Of a stretch of 64,000 bases of DNA, positions 43,293-51,741 are shown one piece after another (position 1 is the first letter of the stretch; the number at the start of each line of letters is the position of its first letter). The stretch spans positions 310,001 to 374,000 of the forward strand of contig NZ_APND01000002.1 of the NCBI RefSeq assembly GCF_040361215.1, written 5' to 3'. This DNA is from Salinisphaera dokdonensis. GTDB taxonomy: Bacteria; Pseudomonadota; Gammaproteobacteria; Nevskiales; Salinisphaeraceae. Under the pieces are notes generated by a model. That model did no database searches. It was given only the letters and a program-made list of their open reading frames with translations, and was not told the DNA's origin. A program made the position numbers and the translations under genes.

Positions 43293-43692
43293 AATCAAGA
43301 TGCCTGCGACTTCCTCGCCTCCTCGACCGGAACGACGCCGGGCTATGCATTCAACCGCAGCCTGCAGTAGGCGCCGCGATAACGTCGTCCTCGGCGAACG
43401 ACAACGGCGTGCCGCAGCCTTCGAAGATGCCGTAGTGGGTATCGAAATCGCCTACGAACTCGAAATGCCGCGCGAAGCAGCTGTCGACGAGCATTCGCCA
43501 GGTATTGCCGCAGACCGAAAACACGCGCGCCGCCTCGATAGGGTGATGGTTGTCGAGCCGGCAAGCATGCAGCGCATCGTCGGGCGTGCCTATCCCGGCT
43601 CGAGCACTCTCACCTTAACCCTGCTCTCAACCACCGGCAGCAGCACGCGCGAATGCTAGAATCCGGCTTTGAATCGCACCCGGATCGCGCTC
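43293..43692. other. Intergenic region between the zinc receptor and Trm112 genes
   Basis: This 400-bp gap holds the broken cysteine-rich frame at 43351-43614. A TAGAAT -10-like hexamer lies at about 43655-43660, just before the Trm112 gene. No other element is apparent. Confidence 0.4.
43351..43614 (-). pseudogene. Cysteine-rich open frame without a start codon, possible gene remnant
   Basis: One minus-strand frame is open for 87 codons and reads like real protein: RVFSVCGNTWRMLVDSC, then FARHFEFVGDFDTHYGIFEG, then CGTPLSFAEDDVIAAPTAGCG and a stop. It has six cysteines and clustered histidines (ALHACRLDNHHPIEAAR). No ATG, GTG or TTG precedes this conserved-looking part in frame, and a stop lies at 43615-43617; the first internal ATG would remove half of it. 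It may be a 5'-truncated or frameshifted metal-binding protein. I do not recognise the family. It is adjacent to the Zur-regulated receptor. Confidence 0.4.
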
Positions 43693-43947
43693 GTGGACAA
43701 GAAACTGCTCGATATTCTCGTATGCCCGGTCTCCGGCGCCGCGGTGTCGCTGGCCGATGCCGAGACGCTGTCGCAGATGAACGCCCGTATCGACGCCGGT
43801 AACGCGCGGTATGTGGACGAAAGCAGCGTGACCGAGCCGCTGGACGCCGCACTGGTAACCGCCGATCGGGCGACGGCCTATCGCGTCGACGACGGCATTC
43901 CCGTAATGCTGCCCGAGCGCGGCATCGACCTGTCAGCCGGCGCGTGA
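43693..43947 (+). CDS. Trm112-family small protein
   Basis: An 84-residue protein from GTG 43693 (VDKKLLDILVCPVSG); a TTG at 43669 would add eight residues. The LLDILVCP start and the C-terminal YRVDDGIPVMLPERGIDL are the Trm112/YcaR signature. Only the first zinc-knuckle cysteine remains, as in other gammaproteobacterial members of this longer type. Trm112 proteins act as small partners of methyltransferases; the partner here is unknown. It overlaps the PTPS-like gene by 4 bp. Confidence 0.85.
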   Translation: MDKKLLDILVCPVSGAAVSLADAETLSQMNARIDAGNARYVDESSVTEPLDAALVTADRATAYRVDDGIPVMLPERGIDLSAGA

Positions 43948-44819
43948 ACCCCGTCGCGGGCCAGACTGCCGGGCGCGACCGGCCGCTGGATCTGTTCGTC
44001 GAACAGCTCACGCATATCGATTGCGGTGTGTTGGATACCGAACTCGGCCTGATCGGCCGTACCTGGCTGGTCGATGTCGTACTCACGGGCCGACGCGATG
44101 AGCACGGCATGCTGTTCGACTTCGGCCCGGCCAAGCGCGAGATCAAGGCCGAGATCGATGCGCTGGTCGATCATCGCCTGCTGGTGCCTCTGAGGGCGCC
44201 GGGCCTTTCCCGCCACGGCGACAAACTGTCGCTGACGACCGCCGACGGCGCGCGTATCGATTACGAAGGCCCGGAGACGGCCATCGCCACGCTCGACGCC
44301 GAATGCGTCACGCCTGAACTGCTCGAGGACTGGCTCACGGAACATCTGCGCACCCTGCTGCCGACCAATATCGACGGCTTGCAACTGACCCTGTACGAAG
44401 AGTCGATCCCCGACGCGCACTACCACTACTGCCACGGTCTGCGCACGCACGATGGCAACTGCCAACGCATGGGCCACGGCCACCGCTGTCGTGTTGGCGT
44501 GGAAATCGATGATCAGGACCGCCCGGACATCGCGCGCGACTGGGCCGCACGCTGGCAAGGCATCTACATCGGCGAGCAGTCGGACCTGGCCACCACCGAC
44601 GACGCCGGCCGGCATCATTTCGCCTATACCGCGCCCCAGGGCAATTTCGCGCTCGCGATCGATGCCGCGCGTTGCGTCGTGCTCGATGGCCCGCCGACAG
44701 TCGAGAATGTCGCTGACCATATCGCCGGCGAGCTCGCCCTCTCACATCCCGGCAAGCGGGTCGCCGTGCGCGCTTATGAAGGCGTCGGCAAGGGCGCGAT
44801 AGCGCGGCGCGGCGACTAG
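43944..44819 (+). CDS. PTPS/QueD-like 6-carboxytetrahydropterin synthase family protein
   Basis: A 291-residue protein starting at GTG 43944, about twice the length of QueD. It contains two PTPS-like halves: the first begins DLFVEQLTHIDCGVLDTELGLIGRTWLVDVVLTG and the second carries YHYCHGLRTHDGNCQRMGHGHRCRVGVEIDD, with the zinc-ligand histidines and a catalytic-type cysteine (GNCQR). It ends VRAYEGVGKGAIA. QueD makes 6-carboxytetrahydropterin for queuosine. The role of this long gammaproteobacterial form is not established, and no other queuosine gene is nearby. Confidence 0.82.
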   Translation: MNPVAGQTAGRDRPLDLFVEQLTHIDCGVLDTELGLIGRTWLVDVVLTGRRDEHGMLFDFGPAKREIKAEIDALVDHRLLVPLRAPGLSRHGDKLSLTTADGARIDYEGPETAIATLDAECVTPELLEDWLTEHLRTLLPTNIDGLQLTLYEESIPDAHYHYCHGLRTHDGNCQRMGHGHRCRVGVEIDDQDRPDIARDWAARWQGIYIGEQSDLATTDDAGRHHFAYTAPQGNFALAIDAARCVVLDGPPTVENVADHIAGELALSHPGKRVAVRAYEGVGKGAIARRGD

Positions 44820-44927
44820 CCACGCCCTGCCCCAACCGGCAGGTGTCGGGACAAACGACAGCGAGGTTGACGCGAACCGTCGGCCGACACGCTAGACTTG
44901 GTGGCCCAATCCGAACAGCGCCGCCGC

Positions 44928-46274
44928 ATGACCGACTATCTCATCGCGAACGCCCGTATCGTCAACGAAGGCCAGCGCCGCGAGGCCGACGTGCTCATCC
45001 GCGAAGGCCGGATCGAGAAGATCGCCGCCGCAATCGACGCGCCTGGCGACGTCGAGGTGATCGACGCCCAGGGTCGATTCCTGCTGCCCGGCATGATCGA
45101 CGATCAGGTCCATTTCCGTGAGCCGGGCCTGACCGCCAAGGCCGATCTCGCCAGCGAGTCGCGCGCCGCCGTGGCCGGCGGCATCACCAGCTTCATGGAC
45201 ATGCCCAACGTGAAGCCGCCGACCATCGACAACGACAGCCTCGCCGCCAAGCACGAACTCGCACGCGGGCGCTGCACGGCCAACTTCGGCTTCCACTTCG
45301 GCGCGACCAACGACAATATCGAGGACATCAAGCAGCTCGATACCCGTCTGGCCGCTGGCGTGAAGATCTTCATGGGTGCGTCCACCGGCAAGATGCTGGT
45401 CGACGACGACACCGCACTCGAGCAGATCTTCGAGCATTCGCCGCTGACCGTGCTCACGCACTGCGAAGACACACCGATGATCGAACGCAACGCCGCGCGG
45501 GCACGAGAGCTCTACGGCGACGACGTGCCCATGAGCGAGCACCCGGTCATCCGCTCGCGCGAAGCCTGCTATGCCTCGTCCTCCAAGGCGATGGACCTGG
45601 CGCGCCGCCACGGCACCCAGCTGCATATCCTGCATATCACCACCGCCGACGAGCTGGAACTGTTCGAGCGCGGTGCGATGGGCAACAAGCAGATCACCGC
45701 CGAAGCCTGTATCCATCATCTGTTCTTCGAGGACAGCGATTACGCCGCGCGCGGCACGCTGATCAAGTGCAACCCGGCGATCAAGACCCACGATGATCGC
45801 GATGCCCTATTGAAAGCGCTGGCCGAGGACCGCATCGACGTGTTGGCAACGGATCACGCGCCGCATCTGTTCGAGGAAAAGGACACCCCCTACTTCGACG
45901 CGCCCGCCGGGCTGCCGTTGGTTCAGCACGCAATGGTGTCGCTGCTGGATCACGTCAGCGCCGGGCACTTCAGCCTCGAACAACTTGTGACCAAAGCCGC
46001 GCACAATCCGGCCGACCGTTTCGGCGTCGCCGAGCGCGGTTATATCCGCGAAGGCTACTGGGCCGATCTGGTGCTGGTGGACATGGACGGCCAGACCGTG
46101 GTCGACAACGAGCCGGTGCTGGCCAAGTGTGGCTGGACGCCGTTCTCCGGCCATACCTTCCAAAGCCGCATCATGAGCACCTTCGTATCTGGCCAACTGG
46201 CCTATCATGAAGGTAAACTTAGCCAAGGCTGTATCGGTCAGGCGCTGACTTACAACCGCGACCGCAGGCGGTAG
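44928..46274 (+). CDS. pyrC: Dihydroorotase
   Basis: A 448-residue metal-dependent amidohydrolase. MIDDQVHFREPGLTAKADLASESRAAVAGGITSFMDMPN is the signature of the long DHOase subfamily, which has Gln where others have the first His. Further motifs are VLTHCEDTPM, QLHILHITTADE and DVLATDHAPHLFEEKD, the last with the catalytic aspartate. It interconverts carbamoyl-aspartate and dihydroorotate in pyrimidine synthesis. The ATG at 44928 begins the conserved MTDYLIANARIV; an in-frame TTG at 44898 is less likely. Confidence 0.94.
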   Translation: MTDYLIANARIVNEGQRREADVLIREGRIEKIAAAIDAPGDVEVIDAQGRFLLPGMIDDQVHFREPGLTAKADLASESRAAVAGGITSFMDMPNVKPPTIDNDSLAAKHELARGRCTANFGFHFGATNDNIEDIKQLDTRLAAGVKIFMGASTGKMLVDDDTALEQIFEHSPLTVLTHCEDTPMIERNAARARELYGDDVPMSEHPVIRSREACYASSSKAMDLARRHGTQLHILHITTADELELFERGAMGNKQITAEACIHHLFFEDSDYAARGTLIKCNPAIKTHDDRDALLKALAEDRIDVLATDHAPHLFEEKDTPYFDAPAGLPLVQHAMVSLLDHVSAGHFSLEQLVTKAAHNPADRFGVAERGYIREGYWADLVLVDMDGQTVVDNEPVLAKCGWTPFSGHTFQSRIMSTFVSGQLAYHEGKLSQGCIGQALTYNRDRRR

Positions 46275-46287
46275 GTCCTGCGCCCGG

Positions 46288-46312
46288 CCGGGCTGAATCA
46301 TTCAGCGCCCGG
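46288..46312 (+). terminator. Hairpin between pyrC and fur
   Basis: CCGGGCTGAA pairs with TTCAGCGCCCGG around a three-base loop (with a two-base bulge). There is no T run, so it may be a weak terminator or an operator; the TGAATCATTCA centre is itself a dyad. Confidence 0.35.
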
Positions 46313-46359
46313 GCGGTCCAAACACACGGCCACCGCCTGATTTATTGAGGTGTCGACGC

Positions 46360-46791
46360 ATGCAAACCAGCGATCTGCGCAAAGCCGGACTCAAGGCGAC
46401 ACTACCCCGCCTGAAGATACTGGAAGTGCTACAGAACAACCGCGAGGATCATCTCTCGGCGGAGGACGTCTATCGTCGGCTCATGGAGCACGACGAGGAT
46501 ATCGGCCTGGCGACGATCTACCGCGTGCTCTCGCAGTTCGAGGACGCGGGCCTGGTGATCCGACACCATTTCGAGGACGGGCACGCCCTGTTCGAACTCG
46601 AACAGGGCCCGCATGATCACCTGATCTGCGTGAAATGCGGCAAGATCGAGGAATTCTTCGATACCGAGATTCAGGAGCGCCAGCGCGACGTGGCCCAGAA
46701 GTCCGGCTTCGACCTGTCCAAGCACACCCTCGTGCTCTACGGCGAATGCCGCACGGACAACTGCGAAAACGACACCAAGAAGAACTCGTAA
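46360..46791 (+). CDS. fur: Fur, ferric uptake regulator
   Basis: A 143-residue Fur. DLRKAGLKATLPRLKILEVLQNN and TIYRVLSQFEDAGLVIRHHFEDGHALFEL give the winged helix and first metal site; PHDHLICVKCGKIEEFFD supplies the second site and the structural CxxC; the C-terminal ECRTDNC pair completes it. It represses iron-uptake genes when Fe(II) is bound; the Fur box at 9256 is a candidate target. The ATG at 46360 begins the conserved N-terminus. It is distinct from Zur at 20361. Confidence 0.96.
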   Translation: MQTSDLRKAGLKATLPRLKILEVLQNNREDHLSAEDVYRRLMEHDEDIGLATIYRVLSQFEDAGLVIRHHFEDGHALFELEQGPHDHLICVKCGKIEEFFDTEIQERQRDVAQKSGFDLSKHTLVLYGECRTDNCENDTKKNS

Positions 46792-46890
46792 GCGCCCGCC
46801 CGAGAGATCGGGCGCGGCCCGCCCGCAAACCTGCCCGCGGCGCGCCCACGCCGCAATGCGTTAGAATCCGCAAAACTTTCGTGTAAGAAG

Positions 46891-46911
46891 CGCGGCGTGT
46901 CCGCGTTTTTT
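46891..46911 (+). terminator. Terminator-like hairpin in the sat leader
   Basis: CGCGG and CCGCG arms around a 5-base loop are followed by TTTTTT. It lies 70 bp before the sat start and about 25 bp after a TAGAAT -10-like hexamer (46862-46867). It may end fur transcription or act as an attenuator for sat. Confidence 0.5.
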
Positions 46912-46981
46912 CATGCGTGTGGCCGCCTCCCGCGGCCGCGCGACGAGCTTTTCGCCATTCGACAACGCAAGGCGCGACGAC

Positions 46982-48166
46982 ATGATCAAACCGCACGGTT
47001 CCGATACGCTCAATCCGCTCTATGTGGCCGAAGAAGCGGCCCGCGAACAGCTGATGCAGGAAGCTCACGAGCTGCCTGCCATCACCGTGAGTTCTGCAGC
47101 CGCGGCCAACGCCGTCATGCTCGGCGCGGGCTACTTCAACCCGCTGACCGGCTTCATGAGCAAGGCCGACGCCCTGTCCGTGGGCGAGAACCTGCGCACC
47201 GCCGACGGCCTGTTCTGGCCGGTGCCGGTGGTCAACGTGGTCGACAACATTGAATCGATCAAGGGCGCGGCCCGTATCGCCCTGCGCGACCCGAACGTCG
47301 ACGGCAATCCCGTCATCGCCGTCCAGGACGTCGAAGGTATCGACGAGTTCAGCGAGGACGAGCTGAACACGCTGGTCGAGCAGATCTTTGCCACCGGCGA
47401 CGACGAGCATCCGGGCGTTGCCACGTTCAAGTCGCTCGGCCGCTACGTGGTGCACGGCCCGATCCAGGTGCTTAACTTCAGCTACTTCGAAGACGACTTC
47501 CCGGATACCTTCCGTACCGCGCAGTCGATCCGTGACGAGTTCGCCGAACGCGGCTGGGAAAAGGTCGTGGCCTTCCAGACCCGCAACCCCATGCATCGCG
47601 CCCACGAAGAACTGTGCAAGATGGCCATGGAGGCGACCGGCGCCGACGGCATCCTGGTTCACATGCTGCTCGGCAAGCTCAAGCCCGGCGATATTCCGGC
47701 CAATGTGCGCGATGCCGCCATCCGCAAGATGGTCGATGTCTACTTCCCGGAAAACTCGGTGATGATCACCGGCTACGGCTTCGACATGCTCTATGCCGGA
47801 CCTAGAGAGGCCGTGCTGCACGCGGTTTTCCGCCAGAACGCCGGCTGCAGCTATCTCATCGTCGGTCGTGACCACGCCGGCGTGGGCGATTTCTACGGCC
47901 CCTTCGATGCGCAGACGATCTTCGAAGAGCGCGTGCCGGACGACGCGCTGGATATCGAGATCTTCGCCGCCGACCACACCGCATTCTCCAAGAAGCTCGG
48001 CAAGGTCGTGATGATGCGCGACGTGCCCGACCACACGAAGGACGACTTCGTGCTGCTGTCCGGCACCAAGGTGCGCGAAATGCTCGGCAACGGCATTGCA
48101 CCGCCCGAGGAATTCTCGCGCCCGGAAGTCGCCGAGATCCTGATGGAGTACTACCAGAGCAAGTAA
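46982..48166 (+). CDS. sat: Sulfate adenylyltransferase (ATP sulfurylase), single-chain type
   Basis: A 394-residue homo-oligomeric ATP sulfurylase, unrelated to CysDN. Active-site motifs are VVAFQTRNPMHRAHEELCKMA (QTRNP and HRAHE near residue 200), the YAGPREAVLHAVFRQNAGCSYLIVGRDHAGVGDFYG block with GRDHAG, and the later KVVMMRDVPDH. It forms APS from sulfate and ATP for assimilation, or runs in reverse in sulfur oxidisers. No cysC, cysH or aprAB is adjacent, so direction cannot be told. The ATG at 46982 begins the family N-terminus MIKPHGSDTLNPLYV. Confidence 0.94.
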   Translation: MIKPHGSDTLNPLYVAEEAAREQLMQEAHELPAITVSSAAAANAVMLGAGYFNPLTGFMSKADALSVGENLRTADGLFWPVPVVNVVDNIESIKGAARIALRDPNVDGNPVIAVQDVEGIDEFSEDELNTLVEQIFATGDDEHPGVATFKSLGRYVVHGPIQVLNFSYFEDDFPDTFRTAQSIRDEFAERGWEKVVAFQTRNPMHRAHEELCKMAMEATGADGILVHMLLGKLKPGDIPANVRDAAIRKMVDVYFPENSVMITGYGFDMLYAGPREAVLHAVFRQNAGCSYLIVGRDHAGVGDFYGPFDAQTIFEERVPDDALDIEIFAADHTAFSKKLGKVVMMRDVPDHTKDDFVLLSGTKVREMLGNGIAPPEEFSRPEVAEILMEYYQSK

Positions 48167-48194
48167 TCCACAGGATTGCCGTTACGGCGTATAC

Positions 48195-48243
48195 GGCCGG
48201 CGGGTCACGGGCAGTTCAGCCCGGTGGCCCGCCGGCTTTTTTA
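48195..48243 (+). terminator. Rho-independent terminator of sat
   Basis: GCCGGCGGGTCAC and its near-complement GGTGGCCCGCCGGC enclose a small inner GGGC/GCCC hairpin, followed by TTTTTT. It is located just after the sat stop codon. Confidence 0.9.
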
Positions 48244-48282
48244 TGCGTGCAGCGGACGGATGGGCGTCTTGGGCGAGCGGTT

Positions 48283-48474
48283 TCAGCCGTCAGTCGTACC
48301 GTCTGCGGCGATCTCGTCGAGATCGACCTGTCGCATGGCGCTGATCGCGACCTCCAAGGCCCCTTCGCCACAAAGGCCGGCAATCGCCGCGTTCTCGTAA
48401 CCCTCCAGGGCGGCTTCGATACAGGCCTCGCGCACCTTCGCGGCCAGCGCAAGGCGCTCTTCGGGATTGTTCAC
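48283..48474 (-). CDS. Small conserved acidic protein, hypothetical
   Basis: A 63-residue protein, MNNPEERLALAAKVREACIEAALEGYENAAIAGLCGEG followed by ALEVAISAMRQVDLDEI. It is helical and acidic with two cysteines and no membrane segment. Similar short proteins (REACIxAALxxYExAxISGLC-GEGxxExAxxAxR) are, from memory, widespread in proteobacteria without known function. Its start overlaps the DUF488 stop by 4 bp, so the two are coupled. Confidence 0.7.
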   Translation of the reverse strand: MNNPEERLALAAKVREACIEAALEGYENAAIAGLCGEGALEVAISAMRQVDLDEIAADGTTDG

Positions 48475-48824
48475 GCGGTATCCTCCAGATAGCGCCTGAG
48501 CACGACGGCGTTGTTGTATTCGGTATCGCGGGCCGCGAACAGCAATGTCACGCCGGTATCGGCGGCGCGCGCCTTCAGTTCATCGATCGATTCGGCGTCT
48601 GCCTGGTCGAGTTCTGCACGATAGCGCGTGCAGAACGCGTCCCAGCGCGCCGGATCATGGCCGAACCAGCGGCGCAGTTCGGTGGAGGGCGCGAGCTGCT
48701 TGTACCAGGCGTCGAGCGCGGCGTCCTGTTTGGCTACGCCGCGCGGCCATATACGATCCACAAGCGCGCGATAGCCGTCGTCGTCTGCGGCCGGGTCGTA
48801 GATACGTTTGATCGCGATGCGCAT
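48471..48824 (-). CDS. DUF488 family protein
   Basis: A 117-residue DUF488 protein (YeaO-like). IKRIYDPAADDDGYRALVDRIWPRGVAKQDAALDAWYKQLAPSTELRRWFGHDP is the family core, ending LLFAARDTEYNNAVVLRRYL. The family has no firmly established activity; the conserved Arg, His and Asp residues suggest an enzyme. It forms a two-gene unit with the overlapping 63-residue protein downstream. Confidence 0.9.
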   Translation of the reverse strand: MRIAIKRIYDPAADDDGYRALVDRIWPRGVAKQDAALDAWYKQLAPSTELRRWFGHDPARWDAFCTRYRAELDQADAESIDELKARAADTGVTLLFAARDTEYNNAVVLRRYLEDTA

Positions 48825-48890
48825 GGCGCCATCCAGTCAGCAAAGGGCCGACTGGCAGGATAACGCGCCTTGCCGGCAAGCCGGCGTGGA

Positions 48891-49847
48891 TCAGCTGGCG
48901 ATGCCGCAATCCGCCTCGCAGAGGCAGTCCTGAGCCGTGGCGCGATCTTCGGGTTGCAGCGTCGTGTGCGTAATCGAAAACCGCTCGGCAAGCAGCTGCT
49001 GCAACTTGGGCAAAATGCGCTGCCAATCCGACAGGCGCGCAATCTCGACATGAGCGGCCAGCGCTCGCTGGCTGGAGGATAGACTCCAGATATGCAGGTC
49101 GTGGATCGCCTGCACGCCGTCCACCGCGGCCAGCGCCTGGCCCACATCGACGGCGTCCACACCGCGCGGCACGCCTTCCATGAGCACATGCACCACGTCG
49201 CGCAGCAGGCGCACCGCAGAGACGAGAATCAACGCGCTGACCAGCAGCGACAGCAGCGGGTCGATCGGCATCCAGCCGGTGAGGATGATCACCAGACCCG
49301 CGGCCAATGCGGCCACCGAGCCCAGCAGATCACCGATCACGTGGATCAGCGCGCCGCGTACGTTCATGGTCTGCTCGCCGCGCATGAGGATGGCGGCCAC
49401 GACGATATTCATCACCAGACCGATGCCGGCAATGATCATCACCGGCGCGCCGGCGACCTCGCGCGGGTCGGAGAAGCGCTCGATAGCGGACACGGCGATC
49501 GCGACCACCACCACGATCATGAGCCCGGCATTGATCAGCGCGCCGAGTACTTCTGCACGCTGCAGGCCGAAGGAGTGCATCTCCGAGGCTGGCCGTTTGG
49601 CCATCCAGGCGGCGAGCGCGCCGATCGCCAGCGACGAGCTGTCGGTGAACATATGCCCGGCGTCGGACATCAGCGCCAGCGAGTCGGCCCACCAGCCGCC
49701 GATCCCCTCGACGAAAGCGAACGCCAACGTCAGGCACAGCGAAAACACCAGTACGCGCCCGCTGCCGCCGTGGTGGTGGTGTCCGCCCAGGCCGTGGTCG
49801 TGGCTATGGCCATGCCCGTCGTGTGCGTGATCGTGCGTGTGTCCCAT
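48891..49847 (-). CDS. Cation diffusion facilitator metal efflux protein
   Basis: A 318-residue CDF transporter. A His-rich N-terminal tail (HTHDHAHDGHGHSHDHGLGGHHHH) precedes six helices. The zinc-site pairs are SDAGHMFTDSSSL (D and H in helix 2) and ALIHVIGDLLGS (H and D in helix 5). A C-terminal cytoplasmic domain follows (AIHDLHIWSLSSSQRALAAHVEI). It exports zinc, and perhaps cobalt or cadmium, from the cytoplasm. It starts 5 bp after an ArsR-type repressor gene, forming a metal-induced operon. It is functionally the opposite of the Zur-controlled import genes. Confidence 0.93.
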   Translation of the reverse strand: MGHTHDHAHDGHGHSHDHGLGGHHHHGGSGRVLVFSLCLTLAFAFVEGIGGWWADSLALMSDAGHMFTDSSSLAIGALAAWMAKRPASEMHSFGLQRAEVLGALINAGLMIVVVVAIAVSAIERFSDPREVAGAPVMIIAGIGLVMNIVVAAILMRGEQTMNVRGALIHVIGDLLGSVAALAAGLVIILTGWMPIDPLLSLLVSALILVSAVRLLRDVVHVLMEGVPRGVDAVDVGQALAAVDGVQAIHDLHIWSLSSSQRALAAHVEIARLSDWQRILPKLQQLLAERFSITHTTLQPEDRATAQDCLCEADCGIAS

Positions 49848-49852
49848 GTCGG

Positions 49853-50167
49853 TTACGCCTCGTCGCCGTGCTCGGCCATGTCGCGCAGCACGCGCTGGAC
49901 GTGCGCATCGGCTGCGACATAGAACACCTGCTTGCCGCGCCGTTCGGCGCGCAGCAGGCGCGCCGCGCGCAAAAGGCGCAGGTGGTGGCTCGCCAGCGAC
50001 ATCGAAATATCGATATCGGCCGCCAGCGTCTGCACGCTGCGCGGCTCTTCGAGGCAGGCATAGACCAGCGACAGACGATTGGGCTCGCCGAGCAGGCGAA
50101 ACATCTCGGCCAGGCGCGAGGTCTGGCCGGTGCTCAACACCTGCAGTTCCAGATAGGTCGTGGTCAT
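49853..50167 (-). CDS. ArsR/SmtB-family metal-responsive repressor
   Basis: A 104-residue winged-helix repressor. LAEMFRLLGEPNRLSLVYACLEEPRSVQTLAADIDISMSLASHHLRLLRAARLLRAERRGKQVFYVA is the ArsR core. There is no cysteine pair in the recognition helix (an ELxVCDL motif is absent). The C-terminal VAADAHVQRVLRDMAEHGDEA offers the Asp/His residues of the alpha-5 zinc site found in CzrA/SmtB proteins, so zinc sensing is likely. The operator at 50184-50207 lies directly upstream, and the target is this gene plus the CDF pump. Confidence 0.9.
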   Translation of the reverse strand: MTTTYLELQVLSTGQTSRLAEMFRLLGEPNRLSLVYACLEEPRSVQTLAADIDISMSLASHHLRLLRAARLLRAERRGKQVFYVAADAHVQRVLRDMAEHGDEA

Positions 50168-50183
50168 GCATACCTCTACATTT

Positions 50184-50207
50184 GAACAATCATTTTAACG
50201 ATTGTTC
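50184..50207. promoter_or_regulatory. ArsR/SmtB operator
   Basis: Perfect 8-bp arms GAACAATC and GATTGTTC are separated by 8 bp (ATTTTAAC), 16 bp before the repressor start. The GAACA/TGTTC core matches the known SmtB/CzrA operator pattern. It would block transcription of the repressor-efflux operon until zinc is bound. Confidence 0.75.
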
Positions 50208-50319
50208 GAGCGTTATGGTATTGCACGCGTGGAGCAGTGCTGCAGCCCGGACTGGCCAGGCGCGGCCGCAGCGCGAGTTCCATCCAGCTACGCCGAGGCG
50301 ATTCGGCGACGCCGGCTGG

Positions 50320-51741
50320 CTATTCGCTGAAAGCAGCGACCGCGGCGTCCAGGCGCTTGAGCGTCTCGTCGCGACCGAGCAACAGCAAAGTCGCATCGAT
50401 CGACGGCGACACGGCACTGCCGGTCACGGCGATACGGATCGGCTGGGCGACCTTGCCCATACCGACTTCGTTATCGGTCGCGGTCTGCTTCACCGCCGCG
50501 CCCAATACATCGCCTTCCCAGGCATCGAGCGCGGCCACGCGTTCACGCACGTCGGCCAGCAATGCCGGCGAACCGGCCTTCATATGCTTCTTGACCGCTT
50601 TCTCGTCGTATTCGCTTACCGACGAGAACAGGAACAGGCTCTGCTGCGCCATATCGAGCATGGTCTTGCAGCGGCCTTTCTGGATGCCGGCAATCTCGGC
50701 CAGACGCGCGTGGTCGACGTTGTCGACGCCCTGACGCGCGAGATGCCAGGCCAGTTCGTCGACCAGCGCTTCCGGCTCGGCCATCTTCAGGTGTTCCTGG
50801 TTCACCCACAGGAGCTTGTCCGGATCGAAGGTCGAGGCCCCGCCCTGCACGTTCTCGATATCGAAATGCGCGAGCATCTCGTCGCGGCTGAAGATTTCCT
50901 GGTCGCCATGCGCCCAGCCCAGACGCACCAGATAGTTGAGCAGCGCCGCGGGCAGATAGCCCTCTTCGCGGTAGCGCATCACGCCGACGGCACCGTGGCG
51001 CTTCGACAGACGCTTGCCGTCCGAGCCGAGAATCATCGGCACGTGGGCATAGACCGGCAGGGCGCCGTCGTCACCCACGAGCGCCTTGAGAATGTTGATC
51101 TGGCGCGGCGTGTTATTCACATGGTCGTCGCCACGGATGACGTGGGTGATGCCCATGTCCATGTCATCGACCACCACACAGAAGTTGTAGGTCGGCGTGC
51201 CGTCGCCGCGCGCGATGACGAGATCATCCAACTCGGTATTGCTGATGGTGATATCGCCTTTCACCAGATCGTTGATCACGGTATCGCCTTCCAGCGGCGT
51301 GGCGAAACGGATCACCGGATCGACCCCGGCCGGCGGCTCGGGCAGCGTCTTGCCCGGCATCGGCCGCCAGGTGCCGTCGTATTTCGGCTTCTCGCCTTTC
51401 GCGCGGGCTGCTTCGCGCATCGCCTCGACTTCTTCGGTGGTCGAATAGCAGCGATACGCCTTGCCTTCCGCGAGCAGCTGGTCGATGACTTGGGCGTAGC
51501 GATCAAAACGCTGGGTCTGGTATGTGATCTCGCCGTCGTGCTGGAGATTCAGCCAGGCCATGGCGTCGAGAATCGCCTGCACGGCTTCGTCGGTGGAGCG
51601 CTCGCGGTCGGTGTCTTCGATACGCAGAACGAACTTGCCGCCACTGGCCTTGGCATGTAGCCAGGAGTAGAGCGCCGTGCGGGCGCCACCAATATGCAGG
51701 TAACCGGTGGGCGACGGGGCGAAACGGGTGACAACGGACAT
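50320..51741 (-). CDS. gltX: Glutamyl-tRNA synthetase
   Basis: A 473-residue class I synthetase. RFAPSPTGYLHIGGARTAL carries the HIGH-type signature and DGKRLSKRHGAVGV the KMSKS-type loop. The C-terminal anticodon-binding domain begins near residue 320. It charges tRNA-Glu, and in organisms lacking GlnRS also tRNA-Gln. Length and motifs match the common bacterial GluRS. It is monocistronic, convergent with nothing, and followed by the ArsR operator region. Confidence 0.97.
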   Translation of the reverse strand: MSVVTRFAPSPTGYLHIGGARTALYSWLHAKASGGKFVLRIEDTDRERSTDEAVQAILDAMAWLNLQHDGEITYQTQRFDRYAQVIDQLLAEGKAYRCYSTTEEVEAMREAARAKGEKPKYDGTWRPMPGKTLPEPPAGVDPVIRFATPLEGDTVINDLVKGDITISNTELDDLVIARGDGTPTYNFCVVVDDMDMGITHVIRGDDHVNNTPRQINILKALVGDDGALPVYAHVPMILGSDGKRLSKRHGAVGVMRYREEGYLPAALLNYLVRLGWAHGDQEIFSRDEMLAHFDIENVQGGASTFDPDKLLWVNQEHLKMAEPEALVDELAWHLARQGVDNVDHARLAEIAGIQKGRCKTMLDMAQQSLFLFSSVSEYDEKAVKKHMKAGSPALLADVRERVAALDAWEGDVLGAAVKQTATDNEVGMGKVAQPIRIAVTGSAVSPSIDATLLLLGRDETLKRLDAAVAAFSE

